Origin: Mycobacterium szulgai
Lineage (GTDB): Bacteria; Actinomycetota; Actinomycetes; Mycobacteriales; Mycobacteriaceae
Direction: 5' to 3'
Assembly (NCBI RefSeq): GCF_002116635.1
Contig: NZ_LQPW01000158.1
Span: 1-57,621, forward strand
Length of the DNA stretch: 57,621 nt
The notes beneath the pieces were generated by a model. It ran no database searches. It was given only the letters and a program-made list of their open reading frames with translations, and was not told the origin of the DNA. Of the stretch, positions 1-9,299 are shown piece after piece (position 1 is the stretch's first letter; each line of letters begins with the position of its first letter). A program made the translations under genes and the position numbers.

Positions 1-1
1 A

Positions 2-1081
2 CCCAGGCCGGCCCCGCCACCACCCCCGGACGGCGGTCCCGGCCTGGGTGGATCAACGACGTCGCTCGCTGAGTGGGTAACCGGGCCTGACAGCCCGAAC
101 AAGACCCTGGACCGCTTCGGCATCTCGGGCACCGACCTCGGAATCCTTTGGGACAACGGCGATCCCGCCAACCATCAGGCGCTGATGATCTTCGGCGATA
201 CCTTCGGCTATTGCGCCGTCAACGAACATCAATGGCGGTACAACGTGCTGTTCCGCAGCCAGGACCGCGATCTCGGTGACGGAATCAACGTCACACCCGG
301 CGATCCCGCCAATAGATACTCCGGCTCACCAATGCGGCAAGCGGGCTTCGCCAAACAGCTGATCAGCAGCATCAAGTGGGCGCCGAAAGAGGACGGCATC
401 ATCCCAACCGCCGCTGTCTCGGTCGGCAAGACCCAATACGTGAACTTCATGTCCATCAGGGATTGGGGCCGCGACGGCGAATGGACGACGAACTACTCGG
501 GCATCGCAGTGTCCAACGACAACGGCCAGAACTGGGGGGTCTATCCCAACACAATCCGCGCGTCCGGACCGGACAGCGGCAGAGCCAGATTCGTTGAGGG
601 CAACGAGAATTTCCAGATGGGGGCGTTCCTCAAATCCAGCGATGGCTACCTCTACTCGTTCGGCACCCCACCCGGGCGCGGCGGTTCGGCGTTTCTGGCG
701 CGGGTGCCTCAACGGTTCGTGCCGGACCTCACCAAATATGAGTACTGGAACGGAGATTCGAATTCCTGGGTCCCGAACAAGCCCTCGGCGGCCACCCCGG
801 TCATCCCGGGCCCGGTGGGCGAAATGTCGGCCCAGTACAACACTTATCTCAAGCAATACCTGGTGATGTACACCAACGGAGCCAACGACGTGGTGGGCAG
901 AACAGCGCCGTCGCCACAAGGACCGTGGAGCCCCGAGACGATGCTGGTGTCGTCCTGGCAGATGCCCGGCGGCATCTACGCGCCGATGATGCACCCCTGG
1001 TCAACGGGTAAGGACGTGTACTTCAACCTGTCGCTGTGGTCGGCGTACAACGTGATGCTGATGCACACCGTGTTGCCGTAG
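2..1081 (+). CDS. DUF4185 domain protein, 5' end outside the window
   Basis: The reading frame is open from the first bases of the window, so the gene starts upstream; an internal ATG at 185 is not the true start. The visible part begins with a Pro/Gly-rich linker, then a stretch containing GTDLGILWDNGD and MIFGDTFGY, and continues as a beta-rich domain with many Trp and Gly residues (NNGQNWGVYPN, GGIYAPMMHPW). This is the layout of the DUF4185 family, five-bladed-propeller-like proteins that are often secreted or surface-exposed in mycobacteria. No enzymatic role is established for the family and I assign none. It ends 6 bases before the convergent MpaB-type gene. The family call is fairly secure; function is unknown. 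Confidence 0.75.
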   Translation, partial: PRPAPPPPPDGGPGLGGSTTSLAEWVTGPDSPNKTLDRFGISGTDLGILWDNGDPANHQALMIFGDTFGYCAVNEHQWRYNVLFRSQDRDLGDGINVTPGDPANRYSGSPMRQAGFAKQLISSIKWAPKEDGIIPTAAVSVGKTQYVNFMSIRDWGRDGEWTTNYSGIAVSNDNGQNWGVYPNTIRASGPDSGRARFVEGNENFQMGAFLKSSDGYLYSFGTPPGRGGSAFLARVPQRFVPDLTKYEYWNGDSNSWVPNKPSAATPVIPGPVGEMSAQYNTYLKQYLVMYTNGANDVVGRTAPSPQGPWSPETMLVSSWQMPGGIYAPMMHPWSTGKDVYFNLSLWSAYNVMLMHTVLP

Positions 1082-1087
1082 CGGGTG

Positions 1088-1999
1088 CTATGTGCGGCGC
1101 GGGTCGACGCCGGATCGGGCCCACGCGTCGGCTGCCCAGGGTGTGTAGATCAGCCGCAGGGGAAGGCGGCTGATCAACGGATTGAGCGCGCGCATCACCG
1201 CGGCAAAGCGTTGAAATCGCTTTTCCCGCTTGGCATTCCAGGGAAGGTCGCATACTTCGCGCATTTGCGGCGGCAAGGTGCCCACCACGACCAGGCGGGC
1301 GTAGGCGTTCAGCGGCCCGGACAGGATGCGCCAGATCTGTCCCGGCATCCGGCGGGGACCCGGTATCCCCTTGCGCAGATATCCGGTGCCGTACAGCACG
1401 GTTTTGTGCGGGACGAACCGGTCGAGCATGCCGTCCCAGTAGGCGACGAACTCGTCGTAGGTCTGCGGCTGGCCGCGGTCGCTGACGCCGTAGAGGCCGT
1501 ACCAGACCTTGCTCTCGTTGAATATCTGCTCCTTCTCGGCGCGCGACAGCCGCCGGATGAACATGTCGGTGTTGTAGATCACCTGATCGACGAATGTGGC
1601 GTGTGCCCAATAGAACAACTCTGGGTTTAAGGCGTGGTACCTGGACCCGTCGCCGATGGTGCCCTTGATCGGCTTGTGGAAATCGCGGACCGTGCGGCCC
1701 CATTTGTACGGGTCGTCGGAGTAGATGGTCTTCATCAGCGGTGGCGCGGTGCGCTTGGCCCTGCCCAAGGTGTCGCTGAAGATCACCGAGTGATCGAACA
1801 CGCCCTGGGCGAGTTGTTCGATGCAGTTCTCGGTGCCGGCCACCCGCTGGAAGCCGAACAGCTGAGTGCGGTTGTCGCCGTAGAACTTCCAGATCAGTGA
1901 GCCGGGACCGAGCCGTGCGACGTCCGCATCGGCACGGTCATCGAGCGGCATCGGCACCGCCTCGCGAACGCCGCTGTCGAAACTCAGTTCAGCCGTCAC
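1088..1999 (-). CDS. Oxygenase MpaB family protein (DUF2236)
   Basis: A 303-residue protein of the DUF2236/MpaB family, which includes the latex-clearing protein Lcp and fungal MpaB; several members are haem-dependent oxygenases. Visible family features are the N-terminal LGPGSLIWKFYGDNR segment, a helical core with the repeated His/Tyr pattern (DGSRYHALNPELFYWAHATF), and a C-terminal Arg/Trp-rich tail. The GTG start is preceded by GGGGAG at a spacing of 6. It is divergent from a TetR gene, an arrangement common for this family, and the spacer holds a dyad, so TetR control is likely. The substrate cannot be read from the sequence. Confidence 0.8.
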   Translation of the reverse strand: MTAELSFDSGVREAVPMPLDDRADADVARLGPGSLIWKFYGDNRTQLFGFQRVAGTENCIEQLAQGVFDHSVIFSDTLGRAKRTAPPLMKTIYSDDPYKWGRTVRDFHKPIKGTIGDGSRYHALNPELFYWAHATFVDQVIYNTDMFIRRLSRAEKEQIFNESKVWYGLYGVSDRGQPQTYDEFVAYWDGMLDRFVPHKTVLYGTGYLRKGIPGPRRMPGQIWRILSGPLNAYARLVVVGTLPPQMREVCDLPWNAKREKRFQRFAAVMRALNPLISRLPLRLIYTPWAADAWARSGVDPRRT

Positions 2000-2019
2000 C
2001 GCGAACTCCCCACACGGTT

Positions 2020-2051
2020 GTGAAACAGTGAAACAAAAGCGTATCTTTGTT
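2020..2051. promoter_or_regulatory. Candidate TetR operator between mpaB-like and tetR genes
   Basis: The 97-base divergent spacer contains a tandem repeat GTGAAACA-GTGAAACA (2020-2035) that overlaps an inverted repeat AACAAA-N8-TTTGTT (2032-2051). The position between two divergent starts suits an autoregulated TetR operator. That this protein binds here is inference. Confidence 0.5.
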
Positions 2052-2096
2052 CCAGCCTAGCAGGTTGCATCCGATTGCCGTGGGGGTCGTTGATTG

Positions 2097-2672
2097 ATGC
2101 CAGACCAAGGCCCGGACGGCAATCTCGACGAAAACATCCTGGACACCGCCCGCGCGATCTTCGAAACCTACGGCGTGCGCCGGGCCAACATCGAAGACGT
2201 CGCCGCACGCGCCGGTGTCAGCCGCAGCACCATCTACCGCCGCTTTCCCACCAAGGACGAGCTGTTCGCACAGGTCGTGCGGCGCGAGGGTGAACGGTTC
2301 TTCGCCACCCTGGACCAGGCCACTAAGAACCGCTCGGCACAGGAGGCGGTCATCGAGGCGTTCGCCCTCGGCGTGCGCCTGATCCAGGATTCGCCGCTGT
2401 ATTCGCGCATCGCCGAAAGCGAGCCCGAACTCTTCGGCCTGTTCTCCAGCTCGCACGTATTCCCGATTACCCAATTCGCCGACGGCATCGCCCACACCCT
2501 GCGCCGCTGCGGCGCCGAGGTCGCCGACGCCGATCTCGCCAATGTCGCCGACATCCTGCTGCGCGTCGCCGTCGGCATCATCATGTTCCCCACCGACCGC
2601 CTCGACACCTCTGATCAGGCGGCGGTGCGGGCATATGCCGCGAGGTATCTGGTTCCGATCATTAGCCTGTAA
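2097..2672 (+). CDS. TetR/AcrR family transcriptional regulator
   Basis: A 191-residue one-domain regulator. The N-terminal helix-turn-helix is clear at about residues 30-55 (NIEDVAARAGVSRSTIYRRF, then PTKDEL), followed by an all-helical ligand-binding domain without a recognisable ligand signature. I chose ATG 2097; a TTG one codon upstream is in frame. It is divergent from the MpaB-type oxygenase and 2 bases upstream of the cyclase fusion gene. Its likely target is the shared spacer. Confidence 0.85.
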   Translation: MPDQGPDGNLDENILDTARAIFETYGVRRANIEDVAARAGVSRSTIYRRFPTKDELFAQVVRREGERFFATLDQATKNRSAQEAVIEAFALGVRLIQDSPLYSRIAESEPELFGLFSSSHVFPITQFADGIAHTLRRCGAEVADADLANVADILLRVAVGIIMFPTDRLDTSDQAAVRAYAARYLVPIISL

Positions 2673-2674
2673 CC

Positions 2675-4096
2675 GTGGCGCAGGCCCCGAGAACTCGCTA
2701 CGCCAGGTGCGGTGACGCCGAACAAAGCCTGGATATCGCCTACCAGGTTCTCGGCGAGGGTCCCATCGATCTGCTTGTCGTGCCCGGCCCGTCAATTCCG
2801 GTGGACACGATCGACGCCGAGCCGTCGATGTACCGCTTTCACCGGCGGCTGGCGTCCTTCAGCCGGTTGATCCGGTTCGACCATCGCGGCGTCGGTTTGT
2901 CGTCCCGGGTTCCTTCCCTCGACCTGCTCGGGCCGCGGTCCTGGGCCGAGGATGCGATCGCGGTGATGGATGCCGCGGGCTGTGAGCGGGCGGCTTTGCT
3001 CGGGTCCGGCTTCACCGCGACGACGGCTCTGGTTATCGCCGCCGAATATCCCGAGCGGGTGAGCAGCGTGGTGATCGTCAACGGCTCGGCGCGAACCCTG
3101 TGGGCGCCCGACTATGACATCGGAACCCAGCCGGATATCGCCGATCCCTTCATCAACATCGGGACCGAGCCGGACGCCGTCGAACGGGGCTTCGACGTGC
3201 TCGGCGTTCTGGCGCCCAGCGTCGTCGATGACGACGCTTTCCGCTCGTGGTGGGATCTGGCCGGCAACCGCGCCGCCTCGCCCAGCATGGCTCGCGCCTT
3301 CATCAATGCCGTGCGCAACTGTGACGCGCGCGACTGCCTGGACCGGATCACCGCGCCGACGTTGATCCTGCATCGCAACGACACCCGGTTCGTCCCGTTC
3401 ACGCACGGTCGCTATCTCGCCGAACACATCGCCGGAGCGCGTTTCGTCGAGCTGGCCGGGGCCGACGCGCTGTACTGGGTCGGCGACAGCGCGGCGATGC
3501 TCGACGAGATCGAGGAGTTCATCACCGGCGTCCGGGGCGGCAGCGAGGCCGAGCGGGTGCTGACCACGATCATGTTCACCGACATCGTCGGCTCGACTGC
3601 GCGCGCGGCCGCCCTCGGGGACGAACGCTGGCGCGACCTGCTCGATAACCACGACAACCTGGTCCGACACGAGATCCAGCGCTTCGGCGGCCGTGAGGTC
3701 AACACCGCCGGTGACGGCTTCGTCATGACGTTCACCAGCCCCAGCGCTGCCATCGCGTGTGCCGACGCCATCGTCGACGCGGTTCACGTACTCGGCATCG
3801 AGGTCCGGGTGGGCATTCATGCCGGCGAGGTCGAGATACGCGGTGCCTTCAAGAGCGACGTTGCGGGTATGGCCGTGCACATCGGTGCGCGGGTCTCGGC
3901 GCTGGCCGGACCCAGCGAGGTGCTGGTGTCCGCCACGGTGCGCGACATCGTCACCGGCTCGCGCCACTGTTTCGCCGAACGTGGCGAGCATGAACTCAAG
4001 GGCGTGCCCGGCCGGTGGCGCGTATATGCGCTGAGCAGAGCAGATGCGGCCGGCGATCGGGCCGAGCTGCGCCGGTACCCTGGCGGTACCGAATAA
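2675..4096 (+). CDS. Alpha/beta-hydrolase fused to a class III nucleotide cyclase domain
   Basis: 473 residues. Residues about 25-285 form an alpha/beta-hydrolase fold (RFDHRGVGLS, PERV, a late LADH-type region), and about 295-460 form a class III adenylyl/guanylyl cyclase domain. The two metal-binding aspartates are present (D303 in MFTDIVGS, D347 in AGDGF), and an Arg stands in the HIGARV segment. Two departures are visible. The hydrolase nucleophile elbow reads GSGFT instead of GxSxG, so the catalytic Ser is Gly112. In the cyclase, the purine-selecting Lys of the V-K-T-x-G-D motif is Asn343. The hydrolase half is therefore more likely a sensor than an enzyme, and cyclase activity or substrate choice may be altered. 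It starts with GTG 2 bases after tetR. Confidence 0.8.
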   Translation: MAQAPRTRYARCGDAEQSLDIAYQVLGEGPIDLLVVPGPSIPVDTIDAEPSMYRFHRRLASFSRLIRFDHRGVGLSSRVPSLDLLGPRSWAEDAIAVMDAAGCERAALLGSGFTATTALVIAAEYPERVSSVVIVNGSARTLWAPDYDIGTQPDIADPFINIGTEPDAVERGFDVLGVLAPSVVDDDAFRSWWDLAGNRAASPSMARAFINAVRNCDARDCLDRITAPTLILHRNDTRFVPFTHGRYLAEHIAGARFVELAGADALYWVGDSAAMLDEIEEFITGVRGGSEAERVLTTIMFTDIVGSTARAAALGDERWRDLLDNHDNLVRHEIQRFGGREVNTAGDGFVMTFTSPSAAIACADAIVDAVHVLGIEVRVGIHAGEVEIRGAFKSDVAGMAVHIGARVSALAGPSEVLVSATVRDIVTGSRHCFAERGEHELKGVPGRWRVYALSRADAAGDRAELRRYPGGTE

Positions 4097-4115
4097 GCCC
4101 GACCTGAGGAGAGCC

Positions 4116-6353
4116 GTGACGGCGCCGCTTGTAGAGGACTCCCACCTCGCCTCGGCGCGCCGCGTCCAGCTGGAAGTTTCGGGCATGTCCTGCGCGGCCT
4201 GCGCCAGCCGCGTCGAAACCAGGCTGAACAAGGTTCCGGGCGTACGCGCATCGGTCAACTTCGCCACCCGGGTGGCGACCATCGACGCCGTCGACATCGA
4301 CGTCGACCGACTGTGCGACGTGGTGGAGAAAGCCGGATATCAGGCGGCCCCGCGCACGGCCGCAGACGCTCGGGAGGCCAAGGATCCCGACGCCGCGCAC
4401 GCTCGCAGCCTGCTGCGTCGGCTCCTGGTCGCGGCGGTGTTGTTCGTGCCGCTGGCGGATCTGTCCACGATGTTCGCCATCGTGCCCAGCGCCAGATTCG
4501 CCGGCTGGGGCTATGTGCTGACCGCGCTGGCCGCCCCGATCGTGACCTGGGCCGCCTGGCCGTTCCACTCCGTCGCGCTGCGTAACGCGCGCCACCGCAC
4601 CGCGTCCATGGAGACGCTGATCTCGGTGGGCATCGTGGCGGCCACCATCTGGTCGCTGTCGACGGTGTTGGTTCCTCGACAGCCGCGGCAAACCAACGGC
4701 ATCTGGCAGGCGATCCTGCACAGCGACTCGATCTACCTCGAGGTAGCCGCCGGGGTCACCGTCTTCGTGCTCGCCGGCCGCTACTTCGAGGCCCGCGCCA
4801 AGTCCAAGGCCGGGGGCGCGCTGCGGGCCCTGGCTGCGCTGGGCGCCAAGGACGTCACCGTGCTGCTGCCCGATGGGGCCGAACTGGTGATCCCGGCCGG
4901 CGAACTCAAGAAGCAACAGCGCTTCGTGACGCGGCCGGGCGAGACCATCGCCGCCGACGGCATCGTCGTGGACGGCGCCGCGGCTATCGACATGAGCGCG
5001 ATGACCGGCGAGGCCAAACCGGTGCGGGTCGGCCCGGATGCTGCCGTGGTGGGTGGCACCGTCGCGCTGGACGGCAGGCTGGTCATCGAGGCGACCGCGG
5101 TCGGCGCCGATACCCAATTCGCCGCGATGGTCCGGCTCGTCGAGGAGGCGCAGGCACAAAAGGCCCGCGCACAGCGGCTCGCCGACCGCATCTCCGCCGT
5201 CTTCGTGCCGGTGGTCTTCGCCATCGCGCTGGCCGCTGGGGCGGCCTGGCTGATCAGCGGGGCCGGCGCGGATCGCGCGTTCTCGGTGACACTCGGGGTG
5301 CTGGTGATCGCCTGCCCCTGTGCGCTCGGGCTGGCCACCCCGACGGCCATGATGGTCGCCTCCGGGCGGGGCGCGCAGCTTGGCATCTTCATCAAGGGCT
5401 ACCGGGCGCTGGAGACGATCCGCGGCATCGACACCGTGGTGTTCGACAAGACGGGAACGCTGACGGTCGGGCAACTGACGGTGACCAACGTGACGGTGAT
5501 CAGCGGATGGGATTCGCAGCGGGCCCTTGCATTGGCTTCCGCTGTCGAAGCGGCCTCCGAGCATGCGGTGGCGACGGCGATCGTTGCCGCTTCCGCGGAC
5601 CCGGCTCCGGTGACCGAGTTCGTTGCGGTCGCCGGCCGGGGTGTCTCAGGAGTCGTGGAGGGTCACCGCGTCGAGGTCGGCAAGCCATCCTGGATCACCC
5701 GAGACCGGGCGGGCGAGGCGATACTGGAATCCGCCCGGCGCGACGGCGAATCCCGTGGCGAGACGGTGGTTTTGGCGTCGGTCGACGGTATCGCCTGCGC
5801 CGCCGTCGCGATCGCCGACACGGTCAAGGCTTCGGCGGCGGACGCCGTCGCCGCATTGCGCGCCCGCGGGCTGCGCACCATTCTGCTCACCGGCGACAAC
5901 CAGGCCGCCGCCGATGCGGTTGCAGCGCAGGTCGGCATCGACACCGCCATCGCCGATGTGCTCCCGGAAGGCAAAGTCGAAGTGATTCAACGACTTCGCG
6001 CCGAGGGTCGAACCGTCGCCATGGTCGGCGACGGGATCAACGACGGGCCCGCGTTGGCCGGGGCGGATCTCGGTTTGGCGATCGGGCGTGGCACCGACGT
6101 CGCGATCGGCGCGGCCGACATCATCTTGGTGCGAGACGATCTGCACATCGTCCCGCAGGCCCTGGACTTGGCCCGCGCCACCATGCTGACGATCCGGATG
6201 AACATGGTCTGGGCGTTCGGCTACAACATCGCGGCAATACCCATTGCCGCCGCGGGGCTGCTCAACCCACTGATCGCCGGGGCCGCGATGGCGTTCTCGT
6301 CGTTCTTCGTGGTGTCAAACAGCCTGCGGCTGCGCAACTTTGCTTCTCACTAA
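4116..6353 (+). CDS. ctpB: Copper-transporting P1B-type ATPase CtpB
   Basis: A 745-residue heavy-metal P-type ATPase, very close along its whole length to M. tuberculosis CtpB (Rv0103c). It has an N-terminal HMA domain with GMSCAAC (residues 23-29), paired membrane helices, the actuator TGEAKP loop, the CPC metal site (Cys400, Cys402), the phosphorylation motif DKTGT (Asp444), the GDGINDGPAL hinge, and a C-terminal helix pair ending SNSLRLRNF. Start: GTG 4116 follows GAGGAG at a spacing of about 6 and matches the family N-terminus; the frame stays open to 4044 inside the cyclase gene, but that is unlikely to be used. In the family it moves Cu(I) across the plasma membrane. In M. tuberculosis ctpB lies next to the nrp cluster, as here. 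Confidence 0.93.
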   Translation: MTAPLVEDSHLASARRVQLEVSGMSCAACASRVETRLNKVPGVRASVNFATRVATIDAVDIDVDRLCDVVEKAGYQAAPRTAADAREAKDPDAAHARSLLRRLLVAAVLFVPLADLSTMFAIVPSARFAGWGYVLTALAAPIVTWAAWPFHSVALRNARHRTASMETLISVGIVAATIWSLSTVLVPRQPRQTNGIWQAILHSDSIYLEVAAGVTVFVLAGRYFEARAKSKAGGALRALAALGAKDVTVLLPDGAELVIPAGELKKQQRFVTRPGETIAADGIVVDGAAAIDMSAMTGEAKPVRVGPDAAVVGGTVALDGRLVIEATAVGADTQFAAMVRLVEEAQAQKARAQRLADRISAVFVPVVFAIALAAGAAWLISGAGADRAFSVTLGVLVIACPCALGLATPTAMMVASGRGAQLGIFIKGYRALETIRGIDTVVFDKTGTLTVGQLTVTNVTVISGWDSQRALALASAVEAASEHAVATAIVAASADPAPVTEFVAVAGRGVSGVVEGHRVEVGKPSWITRDRAGEAILESARRDGESRGETVVLASVDGIACAAVAIADTVKASAADAVAALRARGLRTILLTGDNQAAADAVAAQVGIDTAIADVLPEGKVEVIQRLRAEGRTVAMVGDGINDGPALAGADLGLAIGRGTDVAIGAADIILVRDDLHIVPQALDLARATMLTIRMNMVWAFGYNIAAIPIAAAGLLNPLIAGAAMAFSSFFVVSNSLRLRNFASH

Positions 6354-6374
6354 GATGCGACGAAGGATGTGACG

Positions 6375-6593
6375 ATGCCCGAACAGAGTTTCTCCGTCGA
6401 CGGGCTGCGCTGCGGCGGCTGCGTAGAGACCATTACCAACGCGCTACTTGCGCTGCAACCGGTCAGCGCCGTCGACATCGACCTGGACACCAATGGCACT
6501 TCCACAGTGCGAATTTCGACCGATACCGAGCTGACGCGCGATCAGGTTCAGGCAGCCCTTAGCGGTGACGGCAACTTCTCGGTAGTGGGTTAG
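6375..6593 (+). CDS. Small HMA-domain metallochaperone-like protein
   Basis: 72 residues forming a single heavy-metal-associated domain. The metal loop reads GLRCGGC, with the CxxC pair, and the rest keeps the beta-alpha-beta-beta-alpha-beta pattern of CopZ/Atx1-type chaperones. ATG 6375 has AAGGA at a spacing of 7; a GTG two codons upstream is also possible. It follows ctpB by 21 bases on the same strand, so it probably delivers copper to, or accepts it from, CtpB. Its 3' end overlaps the convergent CopD/CtaG gene by 4 bases. Confidence 0.8.
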   Translation: MPEQSFSVDGLRCGGCVETITNALLALQPVSAVDIDLDTNGTSTVRISTDTELTRDQVQAALSGDGNFSVVG

Positions 6594-8563
6594 CGGCGCA
6601 TCCGCGACAACTCGCGAAGCATCGCGTTGTACGCCTCCAAGTCATCATCGGCGTAGTCGCTGTCGGCGTGCCGGTCCTCGCGCGATGCGACTCGGCGATC
6701 CTGGCGCGCCCACTGCGTCACCAGCGCCACGATGACGATAACCACCGGCAATTCCGTTAGCGTCCAAGCGATTCCGCCGCCCAGATGCTGATCGGCGATG
6801 ATGCTGCCCAGCCAGGGCAGGTTCACCGACCGGTAGAAGGTACCGCCTACCGGTGTGGACATCGTCATCAGCGCCACACCGAAGAACGCGTGGAACGGCA
6901 TCACCGCGAACAGCAGACCGATCCGGCCGGGATAAGGCAGTCGTCGTGGTCCCGGATCGATGCCGATGATGGCCCAGTAGAAGAGGTATCCGACCAATAG
7001 GAAGTGAATGGCCATGAACTCGTGGCCCCAGTGATAGCGGACCAGGGTATCGAAAATCGGTGTGAAGTAGACGATGTACGGCGAGCCAACGAAGAGAACG
7101 AACGCAACGATCGGGTGTGAGAAGAACGCAGTCACCCGGGAATGCAGCAGCCAGGTCAGCCACTCCCTGGGACCGGGTGGCTGTCCTTCACCGGCGGCGG
7201 GCAATGCCCGCAGCGCCAGCGTGACCGGTCCACCGAGAACCAGCAAGACCGGGATGAACATGTTCAGCGTCATGTGTTCGGCCATGTGCACGCTGAACAT
7301 CGCCGACCCGTAGCCACGCACACCCGAACTGCTGGTGAATACCAGTGCGGCGCAACCGATCAGCCACGACAGCAGGCGCCCGGCCGGCCACGAGTTGCCG
7401 GCCCGCCGCAGCCGGACGAAGCCCACCAGATAGACGAGCGCGAGAACCAGGCCGGCAGTTCCGATCAGACCGTCATAGCGCCAAACCGTAAGCACCGTAA
7501 TGACGGTCGGCGGTTGCGGTAGTTGATAGCCCAGGAAGACATCCCAGGCCGTGAACTGGTGGGTGATCAGTCGCGGCGCGGTGGTAACGGCCATACCCGA
7601 GAGCGCCGCCCCGGCGGTCATCATCGCCAGCGCCGCGACGACAGCTGGAACAGAGCGCGCCGAACGGCCGAACATCCGCCAGCAGTCGGACAGCCACACC
7701 AGTGCCACCGCAACGCCCGCGGCAATGCCGAGGCGAGCGAAATCCGAACCGAGATCCCAGCCGGGGATCAATAGATAGAGCAGCGCCGTCCCGTACACCA
7801 GCGCCACTGCCCCACTGACAAGCTGCGTGACCTGCACGGCGCGGTTGGGCGTCGCCCCGGCCAAGGCGGCGGTGATCTTCAGCCCGGTCAACATGGCCAA
7901 CGCGATCGCGAAGACGATGGCGGCGCTGGTCGCGTAGTCATGGTCGGGCCCCTGGCCGGGGTTGCCGGTCACCACCGTGGCGACGACGGCGACCGCGGTG
8001 GGGACCAGTAGCACGCAGTGACCAAGCCAACGCGTGCTGAACCGCATCGTCACCGTGACCAGCAGCGCACCGAGGGCTACCAGACACCACGCCGGGGCGG
8101 TCTCGGATGCACTGATGGCGTCGGGCAATGCGCCGCTGGACACCAGCCGCCCCGGCGACACCCCGCAGTCGTGCGATGCCTGAATCACCACCATCGCCAG
8201 GGCGACGACCAGCCACGCCGGCGAAACCCGCTCTAGCACAAGGTGAATGCGAAAGGCCGCAGGATCGATCAGGCCGTCTTGCTGTGGCCGTGCCGTCATG
8301 ACCACGTAGCACAACGCGCCAAGAATGATTGCGCCCAGCAGGGAGCCGACGAAGTACCCCACCGGTTCGGCGATGCCGACGAAGGCGCCGGGGTAGGGAT
8401 TGCCGGCCTCGGCGTAGCGGCCTGGTCCCGACACCAGGCCGTAGCCGGCAAGCGCCGCCGTGATGGCCAGAAAACCAACCAGTAGGCCAACCCGCGCCGC
8501 GATCGAGGGTCCGGCGACGTGCGCAGCCGGGGACGCGTCCTCGGCCGGCCGGTCATTCTTCAC
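6590..8563 (-). CDS. CopD / cytochrome c oxidase assembly (CtaG) fusion membrane protein
   Basis: A 657-residue polytopic membrane protein with about 13 hydrophobic segments, collinear with M. tuberculosis Rv0102. The N-terminal half (about residues 85-330) resembles the copper-uptake domain CopD, and the C-terminal half (about 380-620) resembles the CtaG/caa3-type oxidase assembly domain, with conserved His-rich membrane motifs (HMAEHMTLNMF, YHWGHEFMAIHF). Both families handle copper for import or insertion into oxidase. It starts with GTG. A TAAGCT box 6 bases upstream suggests a leaderless transcript. In M. tuberculosis its neighbours are also nrp and ctpB, supporting a role in copper acquisition. 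Confidence 0.88.
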   Translation of the reverse strand: MKNDRPAEDASPAAHVAGPSIAARVGLLVGFLAITAALAGYGLVSGPGRYAEAGNPYPGAFVGIAEPVGYFVGSLLGAIILGALCYVVMTARPQQDGLIDPAAFRIHLVLERVSPAWLVVALAMVVIQASHDCGVSPGRLVSSGALPDAISASETAPAWCLVALGALLVTVTMRFSTRWLGHCVLLVPTAVAVVATVVTGNPGQGPDHDYATSAAIVFAIALAMLTGLKITAALAGATPNRAVQVTQLVSGAVALVYGTALLYLLIPGWDLGSDFARLGIAAGVAVALVWLSDCWRMFGRSARSVPAVVAALAMMTAGAALSGMAVTTAPRLITHQFTAWDVFLGYQLPQPPTVITVLTVWRYDGLIGTAGLVLALVYLVGFVRLRRAGNSWPAGRLLSWLIGCAALVFTSSSGVRGYGSAMFSVHMAEHMTLNMFIPVLLVLGGPVTLALRALPAAGEGQPPGPREWLTWLLHSRVTAFFSHPIVAFVLFVGSPYIVYFTPIFDTLVRYHWGHEFMAIHFLLVGYLFYWAIIGIDPGPRRLPYPGRIGLLFAVMPFHAFFGVALMTMSTPVGGTFYRSVNLPWLGSIIADQHLGGGIAWTLTELPVVIVIVALVTQWARQDRRVASREDRHADSDYADDDLEAYNAMLRELSRMRR

Positions 8564-8569
8564 CCCTGC

Positions 8570-8575
8570 AGCTTA
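8570..8575 (-). promoter_or_regulatory. Candidate -10 box, leaderless CopD/CtaG transcript
   Basis: On the minus strand TAAGCT (TAnnnT) ends 6 bases before the GTG start at 8563, and no Shine-Dalgarno sequence is present. This spacing is typical of mycobacterial leaderless mRNAs. Inference from sequence only. Confidence 0.4.
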
Positions 8576-8663
8576 CGGCCGTGCAGCGTCGGTCACCGAA
8601 CGCATAGTCTTGGTGACCGCTCTATTCGGCACGGTATCCGAACCGCGAAAGCAGGCCCACCAC

Positions 8664-9299
8664 GTGATCGCTGACCTAGCGCTTCGTTGGCTGGTCACCG
8701 GCCTGTCCCTGCTCAGTGGCACCGGATTCCTGGTGCTCATCGACCGCCGCTCGTGGATTTCGGTGCTGAGCCACGGTTGGCATGTCGCGATGGCAGTCGC
8801 GATGGCGGTGATGGCCTGGCCGCAGGGACTTCAACTGCCCGTGCAGCTGCCTGAGGCCTTTTTCCTGGTCGGTGGGCTCTGGTTTGTCATGACGGCTGTG
8901 GTTGCCGCACGGCGGCTGGCCCAGCGACTGTTGTGCGGATACGGCGCGGCGACGATGTTCGCGATGACTTGGATGTATGCCGTGCACGGCCAGCTGGGGC
9001 CCGGCCACGTCAGCGTCCCCGAGCAGCACCACGGACATCACCACATGGTGCCGGGCGAGGAAATGACCGCGACAGACGTGCACGCCGCCGGGGATTGGCC
9101 GAGCTGGATCGACGCCGGCAACGGGATCTGGACGGCCGTCTTCGTGTGCGCCGCGCTGGCGTGGGGCTACTGGTTCGTCACGCAACGCGGTGCCCGGCGG
9201 CGCCGGCGCGTCTGGCGCCTGTCGCTGGGAACTGCGGTTCAGGCGATGATGGCCGCCGCGATGGCGATCATGTTCGGCACGACGCTGCTACAGGGCTGA
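8664..9299 (+). CDS. DUF5134 membrane protein (Rv0970-like paralogue)
   Basis: 211 residues, with about six hydrophobic helices and a His-rich stretch in the middle (EQHHGHHHMVP, about residues 125-135). It is the same length as the DUF5134 protein at 47705-48340 and shares its start (VIADLALRWLVTGL against VIDDLVLRWVVTGL), so the two are paralogues; GTG 8664 was chosen by that match. The other copy sits in the cso copper operon, which points to a copper-linked role here too. It is divergent from CopD/CtaG, and its tail overlaps the convergent nrp gene by 32 bases. Function is unknown. Confidence 0.75.
   Translation: MIADLALRWLVTGLSLLSGTGFLVLIDRRSWISVLSHGWHVAMAVAMAVMAWPQGLQLPVQLPEAFFLVGGLWFVMTAVVAARRLAQRLLCGYGAATMFAMTWMYAVHGQLGPGHVSVPEQHHGHHHMVPGEEMTATDVHAAGDWPSWIDAGNGIWTAVFVCAALAWGYWFVTQRGARRRRRVWRLSLGTAVQAMMAAAMAIMFGTTLLQG

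Noticed and set aside
4076..4088. TACCC and CGGTA upstream of ctpB as a RicR box
   Set aside because: The spacer is 3 bases instead of 5, and it lies inside the end of the upstream gene.
2792..4297. Long reverse open frame of 501 codons over the cyclase gene
   Set aside because: It lies antisense to a gene with clear domains and has no recognisable motif or ribosome site.
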